DNA of 18,492 nucleotides from Armatimonadetes bacterium UBA5352 (GTDB lineage Bacteria > Armatimonadota > Zipacnadia > Zipacnadales > UBA5352), in assembly GCA_002411015.1 (NCBI GenBank), contig DHPY01000029.1:3449-21940 (forward strand), read 5' to 3'. Within the stretch, counting starts at the first letter, position 1; each line of letters opens with the position of its first letter. The translations under genes were made by a program, and so were the position numbers. The notes beneath the pieces were generated by a model. The model ran no database searches. It saw only the letters and a program-made list of their open reading frames with translations, and was not told where the DNA came from. Positions 6,517 to 13,959 of the stretch are shown piece after piece.

Positions 6517-7221
6517 TCAGACCTCTCCACGCTCGCGGCGCTCCATGAACTCGAGCACCTCCGAGAGGTGGAAGCGGCGCTGGTTGCCGGGGGTGCGGAA
6601 GCAGTTGAGCAGCCCGCGGTCGGTGTAGCGCCGGACGGTGGTCGGGCAGACGTCTATGAGCAGGGCAGCCTCGCGAAGAGTAAGCGTAGGATCGAGCAGC
6701 CGCTGCACCAGCTGCTGCCGCGTCTCAGACGCGCGTCGAGGACGCTCCTCGTCCTCTTCCTCTTCCGGGAGCTCATCCACGTCCATCGGGAGCTGTCGCT
6801 GCCGAGCCTGGAGTTGCCTGAGACGGTCCTTCATGCCGTGCCCGCTACGTTCAAGCTCCTCCTGCAGCGAGTTCAGCACCGCCTCACGGTCGTCAGCCGG
6901 GCTCTCGGCGGCGAGCTCGAGGGCCTGCTCGACGACCGCCTCTTCCTCAGGCGGCGTCTCAGCGAGCTCGAGCACAGGCCGCGGTGCAGGCTCCTCGGCT
7001 TCCTCAGGCGCCGCGGCCTCCGCCGCTTCGATTGCTCCCGCCTCAGCGTCTTCAGGCTCCTCGGCTTCCTCAGCCGCAACGGCCTCCGCCGCTTCGATTG
7101 CTCCCGCCTCAGCGTCTTCAGGCTCCTCGGCTTCCTCAGCCGCAACGGCCTCCGAAGGCTCCTCACCAAGAGCCTGCTTGACCTGCTGGCTGCGATAGCG
7201 GATCCACTCGTGCATCAGCAT
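6517..7221 (-). CDS. Acidic-repeat protein with C-terminal MerR/BldC-like DNA-binding domain
   Basis: A 234-residue protein in two parts. Residues about 180-228 are a MerR/BldC/excisionase-type winged HTH: LTLREAALLIDVCPTTVRRY (180-199) and CFRTPGNQRRFHLSEVLEFM (207-226). Residues 20-110 are extremely rich in Glu and Ala, with two and a half copies of a 22-residue unit (AVAAEEAEEPEDAEAGAIEA plus AE). A charged, probably coiled or helical stretch (112-165) links the parts. There are no membrane segments, so it should be a cytoplasmic DNA-binding protein; the acidic arm could bind a partner or mimic DNA (inference). The ATG at 7221 has GGAGAAAGG 9 bases upstream; a second ATG follows two codons later. 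It lies 39 bases after the DUF2905 gene, in the minus-strand run. Confidence 0.75.
   Translation of the reverse strand: MLMHEWIRYRSQQVKQALGEEPSEAVAAEEAEEPEDAEAGAIEAAEAVAAEEAEEPEDAEAGAIEAAEAAAPEEAEEPAPRPVLELAETPPEEEAVVEQALELAAESPADDREAVLNSLQEELERSGHGMKDRLRQLQARQRQLPMDVDELPEEEEDEERPRRASETRQQLVQRLLDPTLTLREAALLIDVCPTTVRRYTDRGLLNCFRTPGNQRRFHLSEVLEFMERRERGEV
6989..7154. repeat. 66-bp in-frame tandem repeat
   Basis: The block beginning CTCCTCGGCTTCCTCAG occurs at 6991, 7057 and 7123, an exact 66-base period: two full units and a partial third. It encodes the Glu/Ala-rich units of the MerR/BldC-like protein. The near-identity in DNA points to recent duplication and possible length variation between strains. 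Confidence 0.85.
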
Positions 7222-7260
7222 GTTGGCATGCCTTTCTCCGGGAGGTCCTGCGCACCCGCT

Positions 7261-7488
7261 CTACCGGCGGAACCAGGCGATAAGCCACGCCACCGCGGTC
7301 ATCAAAAGACTCAGCACGATCATCGTCGCGAGCGGCATGTATAACGTGAAGCCCGGGCGGCGAATCACAATGTCACCGGGCAGCAGCCTGCCCGACGGAG
7401 CGAAGCGGCCGATGAGAATCATCAGCGCGCCGAGCACCAACAAGACGGCTCCCGTCATCACTACGATGCGTCCCAGTTGCCCGATCAT
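7261..7488 (-). CDS. DUF2905 family membrane protein
   Basis: A 75-residue protein with two membrane segments (about 5-27 and 52-72) joined by a short loop containing GRLLPGDIVIRRPGFTLYMP (33-52), the hallmark of DUF2905. Length and layout are normal for the family, whose function is unknown. The ATG at 7488 lies 12 bases after the stop of the exported TPR gene, with AGGA about 10 bases upstream. It is probably co-transcribed with the TPR genes and may sit in the same membrane (inference). Confidence 0.88.
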   Translation of the reverse strand: MIGQLGRIVVMTGAVLLVLGALMILIGRFAPSGRLLPGDIVIRRPGFTLYMPLATMIVLSLLMTAVAWLIAWFRR

Positions 7489-7500
7489 TGCGATCGTGTC

Positions 7501-9180
7501 CTACCCCTGCACCGCCGCACGCAACTGCTCGAATTCCCTGACCGCGTCCGCGTGGACCTCACGCGCACGCGCCAGCACGACCTCATCCCCCAGGTCCAGC
7601 CATGACAGCGCCAGCACAGAGGCCTCAACCGCCAGGGCATACGCGAACTTGCGCTTGCCGTGGATCTCCCCAAGCTCACCGGGTGGCGCGATGCTCTCAG
7701 CGAAGCCCAGCGCTGCCTCAAGCTCACCATTGATCTCACTGAGGGTGCGGTAGGCCAGCTCGCGCGCGCCGATCCCGTTCGCCGCGAAGTCCTCAAAGAC
7801 AGCCCATCCGGAGGTGAGAGCCGCTCCGACAGTCCCGTCGGCGGCATTCATCACCTCGAGGTAGCGGCGCTGCGCCATGCTCGCGCGGGATGGGCTGATC
7901 TGCGCGGCGTTGATGAAGCAGGTCAGCGCCTCGCGATGGCGGCCAAGCTGCAGGTGGAGGTTGCCCAGCTGTTCGCACGCGAGGGCGCGCTGTTCGCCAC
8001 TGGTCACTCCGGCGACCCGTGTCAGATAGCGCTCCGCAAGCTCCACGTTCCCCTCGCTGCCCTGCAGCTCCGCAAGCAGCATCAGCAGCGTCGGGTCGCT
8101 CTGGCCAAGATCGTCGGCCTTCATGAGCAGATCGATCGCCCTGCGGCGATGGCCGTGGTCGCGGTAGAGGCGCGCAAGGCCCAGCAGCCCGTCGAGATGC
8201 CTCGGGGCGCTGGCGGTCGCTCGCTCAAACTGCTCCTGAGCGGCCTGCCACAGGCCCTGATCAACAAGGAGGCGTCCCAGCCAGACCTGCGCGTCGGTGA
8301 AGGTGGAGTCCATGGTGACCGCGCGGCGGAGATCGCTGATCGCGGCCTCACGGTCCTGCCGCCCGATGCCTATCCGGGCGCGCAGATAGAACGCGCGCGC
8401 TGATGGACCGGCCTCGCGGATGGAGGCCTCCAGCAGCCGCGCGGCGGCGTCGAGCTCACCGGAGCTGTACGCGGCCTCGGCGGCCGCGAGGGCGTCGTCC
8501 ACGGGCTGCGGGGCGGCCGCGACGGGCGCTCCGGCAGTCGTCTCTGGCTCATCCGCAACCGTCAGCGGCACGTACGGCTGCCCCGCAACGGGAGCCAGGG
8601 GCTCGGCCGGCGGCACCTCGACGGGAGGCTCATCAGCGGCAGGCCCATCAGGAACCGGAGCGGCCCCGGGTGCCGGCGCAAGCGCGACAGGTTCGCCGGG
8701 CACATCGCGCGGGCCGGGCAGGCTCGCCACCGCGGCCGCGAGGCGCTGGGCGACGATCGTCGCGGCCTCAGCGCCGGTCGGCGCCTGCACCTCAGGCAGC
8801 GCCGCGCTCTCTCCCCCGCGCACCACGAGCAGTCCGGATGCGGTGGCACCCTCCCCGTCACTGCGCAGGGCCGTCAGCAGGACGTAGTCGAGCTGCAGCC
8901 GGCCTGCGATGCTGTCGAGGACGCCGGTGAGCGGCGTCCAGTCGTCATCGGCGCGCACCGCAGGCAGCGAGACGGCTGCGGCGTGGACCATCGGTGAGCT
9001 CTCATGCAGGAGCGTCGCGCGGCGGCCTGCGGTCGCGAGGCCGACCACGATCGAGTCGGCGTAGAGCGCCTCAGGCTCGGTCAGGTGCTCCCCGACCGGC
9101 GCGAGTAGCACGCCCACCCCCTCCGCGCTCGCGCAGGTGGCGGTCAGGACGCAGACCGCGATTAGCGCCGCGATCTTCAT
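7501..9180 (-). CDS. Exported TPR-repeat protein
   Basis: A 559-residue protein with a signal peptide (MKIAALIAVCVLTATCASA, 1-19), predicted cut before EG; the Cys is not in a good lipobox. Residues about 20-155 form an alpha/beta region (GVGVLLAPVG, then ADSIVVGLATAGRRATLL, LQLDYVLLTALR) that loosely recalls FlgO/CsgG-like domains. A Pro/Ala-rich linker covers about 155-230. Tetratricopeptide-like helical pairs run from about 231 to 430 (for example AYSSGELDAAARLLEASI and YRDHGHRRRAIDLLMKA), followed by a helical tail. The ATG at 9180 is preferred because the signal peptide begins there; a GTG at 9216, overlapping the previous stop codon, would add 12 polar residues and is possible by translational coupling. 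It overlaps or abuts the zinc-ribbon TPR gene, and the pair probably assemble in the envelope. The specific role is unknown. Confidence 0.8.
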   Translation of the reverse strand: MKIAALIAVCVLTATCASAEGVGVLLAPVGEHLTEPEALYADSIVVGLATAGRRATLLHESSPMVHAAAVSLPAVRADDDWTPLTGVLDSIAGRLQLDYVLLTALRSDGEGATASGLLVVRGGESAALPEVQAPTGAEAATIVAQRLAAAVASLPGPRDVPGEPVALAPAPGAAPVPDGPAADEPPVEVPPAEPLAPVAGQPYVPLTVADEPETTAGAPVAAAPQPVDDALAAAEAAYSSGELDAAARLLEASIREAGPSARAFYLRARIGIGRQDREAAISDLRRAVTMDSTFTDAQVWLGRLLVDQGLWQAAQEQFERATASAPRHLDGLLGLARLYRDHGHRRRAIDLLMKADDLGQSDPTLLMLLAELQGSEGNVELAERYLTRVAGVTSGEQRALACEQLGNLHLQLGRHREALTCFINAAQISPSRASMAQRRYLEVMNAADGTVGAALTSGWAVFEDFAANGIGARELAYRTLSEINGELEAALGFAESIAPPGELGEIHGKRKFAYALAVEASVLALSWLDLGDEVVLARAREVHADAVREFEQLRAAVQG

Positions 9181-9212
9181 CGGGTTCAGCTGGAGGTGCT
9201 GGAAGCTCACGG

Positions 9213-10649
9213 TCACTCCCCAACCTGCTGCCGCTGCGCCTCAAGGCTGTTGATGCTCGCCTGGTTCGCCGATCTGCGAGCGGGATTGGCTTCGCTGTCG
9301 GCACGGTACTCCTGGATCGCCTGATCTATGAGCTGCCGACCGCGCGCGCCGTCGCCGCTGCTGATTGCGCCACTCGCCTGGCGTCGAAGCTGGTCGGCGG
9401 TCTGCGCGTGGCTGGTGGTGGGAGCGGGCTGGCTCGACCCGCCGGATGACTGCGCACTCGACCCGCGGGGGCTCAGCCAGATCGTGCACTCACCGCGCGG
9501 CTGATCGGCGACCTGCGTGTCATCGCCGGCCGGCTCTGGCGCAGGGGCGGGTGCGGGAGGCTGATCGCCGGGATCATCGAGCACGTTGCCGAAGGGCACG
9601 GTGGTCCCCGGCGTGGTCGTGGTCGGTCGGCTGACCTCGACGCGCTCCTGGCTGGCCATCAGCGGCGGCGGCGAGGTGCGCGTGCCCATCTGCGCCTGCG
9701 CCAACGGCGGCTGGCCCGTCGCAGGCTCGGTGCCGGGCAGCTGGCCCGCGCCGATCGGTATCGGCGTGAAGACGTTCGGTCCGGACGAGGGCACAATCTG
9801 CGCCTGATAGGGCATCGGCTGGGCGAACAAGTCGGGCGCGGGAGCGGTCCCGCCGAGGCCTGCGAGCTTGCGCTGCGCGTAGCCGAGACCACGCTCCGCG
9901 TCCGGGTCGTCCGGCTTGACGGACAGCGCGCTCGAGAACGCGCTGCGGGCCGTTGCGTAGTCCTTGTCATCGAGGGCTGCCTGGGCGATCTGCATCTGCT
10001 CCGTGTAGGTGCGCTCAACGGCCCCGCCGGTCGCCACGCGTACGCCGATGAATGTGAGTACTGCGAGCACGACAAAGGCCGCCCCAACGGCTGCCACCCA
10101 CGGCGCCCAGGTCACGATCTTGTGATCGAGGCTGTCCTCGTCTACAGAGTCGGTGCCCTCGGCGGCCAGCATCTCGAGCTTCTCCCGCTCGGTCAGCCGG
10201 TCAGGGTCAAGCTGCAGCACGCGGCGGTACGCGCCCGCGGCGGCAACCGTGTTGCCACGCGCCTCCTCGGCCATGCCGAGGAGCGAGTGCGCGGCGATGA
10301 GATCCGGCACAAGCTCGATTGCCTCGCGGCACTTGACGGCGGCGCCGTCCGCATCGCCGCGTGAGAGCCGGTCACTGGCGTCGACGAGCAACGCCTCCGC
10401 GGCCGCGATCTCCGGGCTCGCGGCAGACTCCGCATCACCGGCCGGATCGGCGGCGTCGGCCGCTTCGGCCTGGTCCGGCTCGATCATCGTCGCCGCATCG
10501 AAGGCCAGCGTGGCCTCCGTAACCGGCACGAACGAATCGGTGTTCTGACCTGCCGCGGACCGCTGATCACCCGCAAGATCAGCGCCGCAACGCACGCAGA
10601 AAGCAGCATTCTGCGCATTGGTCGCGCCGCACTCCTCACACCGCGTCAT
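9213..10649 (-). CDS. Zinc-ribbon, TPR, single-pass membrane protein
   Basis: A 478-residue protein. An N-terminal zinc ribbon has CEEC (4-7) and CVRC (18-21). A TPR-like region follows (about 83-150, with ALLVDASDRLSRGDADGAAV and the AYRRVLQLDP block), then one membrane segment near 182-205 (WAPWVAAVGAAFVVLAVLTF). Beyond it is another TPR-like pair (AQAALDDKDYATARSAFSSA, about 222-242), a long Pro/Gly/Thr-rich low-complexity stretch (270-410) and a helical, Gln-rich tail. The expected topology is ribbon inside and the remainder outside. The ATG at 10649 has GAGG 11 bases upstream; a GTG at 10658 is an alternative adding three residues. It is the first gene of the run, behind a promoter at 10726-10754, and its stop overlaps the alternative GTG of the next gene. 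A scaffold role is inferred. Confidence 0.8.
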   Translation of the reverse strand: MTRCEECGATNAQNAAFCVRCGADLAGDQRSAAGQNTDSFVPVTEATLAFDAATMIEPDQAEAADAADPAGDAESAASPEIAAAEALLVDASDRLSRGDADGAAVKCREAIELVPDLIAAHSLLGMAEEARGNTVAAAGAYRRVLQLDPDRLTEREKLEMLAAEGTDSVDEDSLDHKIVTWAPWVAAVGAAFVVLAVLTFIGVRVATGGAVERTYTEQMQIAQAALDDKDYATARSAFSSALSVKPDDPDAERGLGYAQRKLAGLGGTAPAPDLFAQPMPYQAQIVPSSGPNVFTPIPIGAGQLPGTEPATGQPPLAQAQMGTRTSPPPLMASQERVEVSRPTTTTPGTTVPFGNVLDDPGDQPPAPAPAPEPAGDDTQVADQPRGECTIWLSPRGSSAQSSGGSSQPAPTTSHAQTADQLRRQASGAISSGDGARGRQLIDQAIQEYRADSEANPARRSANQASINSLEAQRQQVGE

Positions 10650-10725
10650 CTCACTCACCGCCTCAAACCGTCGCGTGAAGGTTTGTCATGTTTTGCCATG
10701 CATCTTTGCACAATGGCGCGATGAT

Positions 10726-10754
10726 ACGTTAGCCCAACCCGGGCCCTGTGTCAA
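10726..10754 (-). promoter_or_regulatory. Promoter of the TPR-led gene run
   Basis: On the minus strand TTGACA (10749-10754, perfect), a 17-base spacer, then TAACGT (10726-10731, a poor -10). Transcription would start near 10719, leaving a leader of about 70 bases. The weak -10 may mean activator dependence. Confidence 0.55.
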
Positions 10755-10763
10755 GAACGCAAG

Positions 10764-10801
10764 GGCGCAGGAGTGCCTGCGCTCTCGCGCACCCCTGCGC
10801 C
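10764..10801 (-). terminator. Hairpin downstream of hisG
   Basis: GGCGCAGG (10764-10771) pairs with CCTGCGCC (10794-10801). Inside, GTGC/GCAC-type pairings extend the stem almost to a 4-base loop. It lies 38 bases after the hisG stop and 10 before the next -35 box. There is no T-tract, so it may be a barrier or a processed 3' end. Confidence 0.55.
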
Positions 10802-10838
10802 TCAATCCGGCTTCCCCGCGTCTCCGTCCGGAGGCGCG

Positions 10839-11726
10839 TCAGATGACGACTTTGCTCAGCGGGTACTCAATGATCCCCTGCGCGCCCGCGGCCTTCAGCG
10901 CGGGTATGAGGTCCTTCACGATCTTCGCGTCCACGATCGTCTCAACCGCGACCCATTTGTCGCCGCCGTTCGCGAGCGGCGCGACGGTCGGATTCTTCAG
11001 CGCCGGCAGGCAGCCGATGACGGCGGGGAGGTCTTCCTCGCGCGCGTTCATCTTCAGCCCGACCTTGTTCTCCGCCTCAAGCGCCGCGTTGAGCATCAGC
11101 GCGATGCTCTCGATCTTCTGACGCTTCCACGGATCGGCCCATGCCTCCTTGCTGGCGACGAACTTCGTGCAGGAGACGAAGAGAGTGTCTATGATCCGCA
11201 GGTTGTTCGCGCGCAGCGTGCTGCCGGTCTCAGTGCCCTCCACGACGGCGTCCACAAGGTCCGGGCACTTCGCCTCGGTTGCTCCCCAGGAGAACTCAAC
11301 ACGCGCCTCCACGCCGCGCTCGGCGAGGAAGCGCTGCGTCACGTCCACAAGCTCCGTCGCGATCCGCTTGCCCTGCAGGCCCTGCCAATCCTCGATCCCC
11401 GAGTTCTCATGCACCGCGAGCACCCACTTGTACGGGCGCATGCCGCCCTTGGCGTAGAGCAGATCACAGACCTCCACGACGTCCACGTTGCGCTCAAGGA
11501 TCCAGTCGTAGCCGGTCAGGCCGCAGTCGAGGACGCCGTGCGCGATGTACTCCGGAAGCTCCTGGGCGCGCAGGAGCACGCACCACAGTTCGTCATCGCC
11601 GAGGTCGGGCGAGTAGGCGCGATCATCAACGGTGACGGAGAAGCCCGCCTTGCGGAAGAGCTCCACCGTTGAGTTCTGCAGGCTGCCCTTGGGCAGCCCG
11701 ATTCGCAGCTGCTGCTTCTCCGACAT
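10839..11726 (-). CDS. hisG: ATP phosphoribosyltransferase, long form
   Basis: A 295-residue enzyme for the first step of histidine synthesis: ATP + PRPP to phosphoribosyl-ATP. Landmarks are LRIGLPKGSLQ (7-17), DCGLTGYDW (67-75), KRIATELVDVTQRFL (120-134) and the PRPP loop EGTETGSTLRAN (163-174). The C-terminal domain from about 205 (KIESIALML, then the MNARE block) is the HisG_C regulatory domain, so this is the long form, a hexamer that needs no HisZ and is usually feedback-inhibited by histidine. The ATG at 11726 has GAGGAG about 8 bases upstream, lying inside the end of the LysE gene, whose stop is 6 bases away. No other histidine gene is present, so hisG is detached from any his operon. 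Confidence 0.96.
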   Translation of the reverse strand: MSEKQQLRIGLPKGSLQNSTVELFRKAGFSVTVDDRAYSPDLGDDELWCVLLRAQELPEYIAHGVLDCGLTGYDWILERNVDVVEVCDLLYAKGGMRPYKWVLAVHENSGIEDWQGLQGKRIATELVDVTQRFLAERGVEARVEFSWGATEAKCPDLVDAVVEGTETGSTLRANNLRIIDTLFVSCTKFVASKEAWADPWKRQKIESIALMLNAALEAENKVGLKMNAREEDLPAVIGCLPALKNPTVAPLANGGDKWVAVETIVDAKIVKDLIPALKAAGAQGIIEYPLSKVVI

Positions 11727-11732
11727 CCATCG

Positions 11733-12458
11733 TCACTCCTCAGTATCAGTCGCGCCCGCGCCGGCGCAGGCTTCCCCGAACATCTCGGGCGTAGGCAGGT
11801 CCTCTCCATGACCGGCGCCGAGCCAGATGAAGCGGATGCCGGTCCAGATGAACCACAGGCTCAGGACGATCAGCGCTCCGCCGCAGACAAGGATCAACCA
11901 CATGTATACGCCCGGCGACAGCCACGTCGCGCCCGTCACGGTGATCAGGCCGACGATGGCATACCACACGAGATCGGACAGCTCGTGTCCGAGGTAAAAT
12001 GCAAGATACTCCCGGCGGCTGCAGGGCGCCGCGTGTGCGAGCTGGCCGGTGCCGATCGTTGCCCACCAGCCGACGAAGTACGGGTTCACCGCGCAGACGA
12101 ACGCGCCGGCGAGCACGAGCTGCAGCCAGGGCAGGCCGCTCCCGACGGCGCCGAAGTCCACGGTGACGCTGCGGGCGTGGAGCATCATGTCCACGCCCAT
12201 GTACGCCAGAAACGCTCCGCCGATCAGCCCGATCGCGCCGCGGACCGCCGGCCGCTGGATGACCTGGCGCATGCCGGTCATCAGCAGGATGACGGTGATG
12301 ATCTCGAGGATCGCGTGCCCGCCGACGATCGCGATCACCGGCATCATGCTCTGCCACGCGCCGACCTGGCCGATGACGAGCACGAGCATCGGCCCCGGCA
12401 TCATCGCGCCGGAGAAGCCGGTGATGAACGCGACTCCGAAGATGCGGGCGACTCTCAT
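11733..12458 (-). CDS. LysE-family amino-acid exporter
   Basis: A 241-residue membrane protein with about six hydrophobic segments. The family signature GAMMPGPMLVLVIG (17-30) and the later NPYFVGWW (125-132) match LysE/RhtB exporters, which push amino acids out of the cell. The ATG at 12458 starts the conserved sequence; the frame extends upstream to 12551 through a Pro/Gly/Arg stretch unlike the family. The upstream GGGGA is a weak ribosome site. The stop is 6 bases from the hisG start, so the two are a transcription and translation pair. The substrate is unknown; histidine or its precursors would be a natural guess from the context (inference). No convincing promoter is seen in 12459-12623. 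Confidence 0.85.
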   Translation of the reverse strand: MRVARIFGVAFITGFSGAMMPGPMLVLVIGQVGAWQSMMPVIAIVGGHAILEIITVILLMTGMRQVIQRPAVRGAIGLIGGAFLAYMGVDMMLHARSVTVDFGAVGSGLPWLQLVLAGAFVCAVNPYFVGWWATIGTGQLAHAAPCSRREYLAFYLGHELSDLVWYAIVGLITVTGATWLSPGVYMWLILVCGGALIVLSLWFIWTGIRFIWLGAGHGEDLPTPEMFGEACAGAGATDTEE

Positions 12459-12492
12459 GGCAGGATCGTCCCCACAGCGTCCCCTGATCGCG

Positions 12493-12521
12493 CCGCCTCC
12501 TCGAGCATGCGCAGGAGGCGG
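12493..12521 (-). terminator. 9-bp hairpin between fic and the LysE gene
   Basis: CCGCCTCCT (12493-12501) and AGGAGGCGG (12513-12521) with an 11-base loop. It lies about 100 bases after the fic stop and 34 before the LysE start. It may end fic transcription or act in the LysE leader. There is no T-run. Confidence 0.4.
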
Positions 12522-12623
12522 GGGGCCTGGAATATCCGGTTGAGCCGGCACTTTGCTGATCGCTTGAACCGGGTACCGGCGCCGCAGCCGCTATGCTGTG
12601 CCGAAGCGCATTCCCGCGGTTAG

Positions 12624-13790
12624 CTACTTGGCAGAGCCAGACGCCGATGTCTCAGTCGATGGTGGCTGGGCCGCCCGCTTGATCGCGTCCAGCAGGGTCT
12701 TGGCACGGTAGAGCCTGGCGTGTCCCATCGTAGACGCGGTTTCCTCAACGATGTCGAGATCCGTTAGCAGGCTGAAGAGGTTGCGCGCGGTCTGCGAAGT
12801 CACACCCAGGCGGCGCGCAGTACGCGGGACGGTGGCGTAAGGGTTCGTAAAGAGCAAGTCAAGCAGAGAGAGAGCGTTGGCGGATCGTGTCGCGTCCGAA
12901 ATCCGCTGCCGGAGCTTCTCGCGAAGCCCGACAATCTCGCGGCAACAGGTCACGGCCTGCTCAGCCTGCAGCAGTACTGCATTCAGGAAGAACCGCAGCC
13001 AGCCGGTCCAATCCCCGCTATCGCTCACTTCGAACAAGCAGCGGTAGTACTGCGAACGGTGGGCCTCCAAATGGGCGCTCAGATAGAGAAGCGGTTGCGC
13101 GAGTAGGCGTCTTTCACATAGAAGCAGCGTGATGAGGAAGCGACCGATGCGACCGTTCCCGTCTAGAAACGGATGTATGGCCTCAAACTGGTAGTGCATG
13201 ACGGCGCACTGCACTAGCACGGGCATGTCCCGCGGCGGCTGCGCGACAAAAAGCTCCCACTCAGCCATCAACGGCTCAACGAGGTTCGGTGGGGGTGGAG
13301 TGTAAGGTCCCACGTATACCTGCGCGCGACGGAAATCTCCCGGAGTAGCGTTCTCGCCGCGCACGCCTGTCAGTAGCGTTGCATGAGCTTCCTTCACCAG
13401 CCGGTTCGAAACTGGCAACTCTTTTAGGCGTTCGAGACCTTGACGCATCGCCACCACGTAGTTGACGACTTCGCGGGCTTGGCCCTCAGGCTCAGACGAT
13501 TCCTCAGCTTCACTTATCAGAAGCTCCTCGAGCGAGGTCTGAGTGCCTTCGATCCGGGAGCTTGAGGCCGCCTCAATTCGGATGTATGGCATCACAAGCA
13601 GAGAGGAATTCGGGATGAGTTCGCCTATGCCGTCAAGCCACCCCAGGGATCGATTGGCCTGCGAAAGTAGAGCTGCCAACTCCTCGGAGTACTCAATCGT
13701 CGGAGGCAACTGAGCAGGCACGAACGCTTCTCGTTCCCCGCCAATGCTAACATTGCGGCCCCTCAGTTCATGAAGAAGTTCAGCATTCAC
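12624..13790 (-). CDS. Fic-domain protein with inhibitory helix and winged-helix tail
   Basis: A 388-residue Fic protein. Fic enzymes usually transfer AMP to target proteins. The complete catalytic motif HPFLDGNGRIGR is at 206-217. An N-terminal inhibitory motif of the (S/T)xxxE(G/N) type, SSRIEG (77-82), marks a class II Fic that restrains itself through E81. About residues 315-378 form a winged helix (TARRLGVTSQTARNLFSLLT), as in many stand-alone Fic proteins. The GTG at 13790 is preferred, with GGGGTG 5 bases upstream; a TTG at 13844 is possible but adds an unrelated stretch. GC content is lower than in its neighbours: two 60-base lines give 33 and 34 G+C, against 44 in a line of the adjacent aminotransferase. 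Likely acquired. No antitoxin gene lies beside it. Confidence 0.92.
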   Translation of the reverse strand: MNAELLHELRGRNVSIGGEREAFVPAQLPPTIEYSEELAALLSQANRSLGWLDGIGELIPNSSLLVMPYIRIEAASSSRIEGTQTSLEELLISEAEESSEPEGQAREVVNYVVAMRQGLERLKELPVSNRLVKEAHATLLTGVRGENATPGDFRRAQVYVGPYTPPPPNLVEPLMAEWELFVAQPPRDMPVLVQCAVMHYQFEAIHPFLDGNGRIGRFLITLLLCERRLLAQPLLYLSAHLEAHRSQYYRCLFEVSDSGDWTGWLRFFLNAVLLQAEQAVTCCREIVGLREKLRQRISDATRSANALSLLDLLFTNPYATVPRTARRLGVTSQTARNLFSLLTDLDIVEETASTMGHARLYRAKTLLDAIKRAAQPPSTETSASGSAK

Positions 13791-13799
13791 TTGCGCACC

Positions 13800-13898
13800 C
13801 CAAAACGAATGAGTGTTTCTTTGGTTTGAGTGGCGGCGAAGCAAAAGTACTTTGGCTTACGGGGCTTGACAGCCAAACGAATCGGATTTTGTTTGGCT
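13800..13898 (-). promoter_or_regulatory. CCAAA/TTTGG operator-like cluster upstream of fic
   Basis: Five CCAAA/TTTGG elements (13800, 13820, 13851, 13873, 13892) lie in about 100 bases. Two form the perfect inverted repeat AGCCAAAC (13871-13878) / GTTTGGCT (13891-13898), and the palindrome AAAGTACTTT (13844-13853) lies between. CCAAAACGAAT (13800) and CCAAACGAAT (13873) form a near-direct repeat. No convincing -35/-10 pair was found. Confidence 0.45.
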
Positions 13899-13902
13899 AA
13901 AG

Positions 13903-13931
13903 CGGGCGACGGCTGCATGAGCCGTCGCCCG
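13903..13931 (-). terminator. Terminator of the aminotransferase gene
   Basis: Perfect 12-bp stem CGGGCGACGGCT / AGCCGTCGCCCG with loop GCATG, 28 bases after the stop, followed on the minus strand by CTTTAG. Strong hairpin with a short T-run. Confidence 0.85.
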
Positions 13932-13959
13932 AAGCGTCAGAGTTGGCGCCCAACGTCGC

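Noticed and set aside
6417..6530. N-terminal extension of the enolase-superfamily protein
   Set aside because: The extra 38 residues are unlike the family and overlap the end of the previous gene; the conserved domain starts at the ATG at 6416.
12530..12600. Possible tRNA because of GGTTCAAGC-like sequence on the minus strand
   Set aside because: No acceptor stem or anticodon arm can be arranged around it.
13866..13894. Plus-strand TTGACA near the fic upstream region
   Set aside because: No -10 box at the right distance (TTGTTT) and no plus-strand gene follows.
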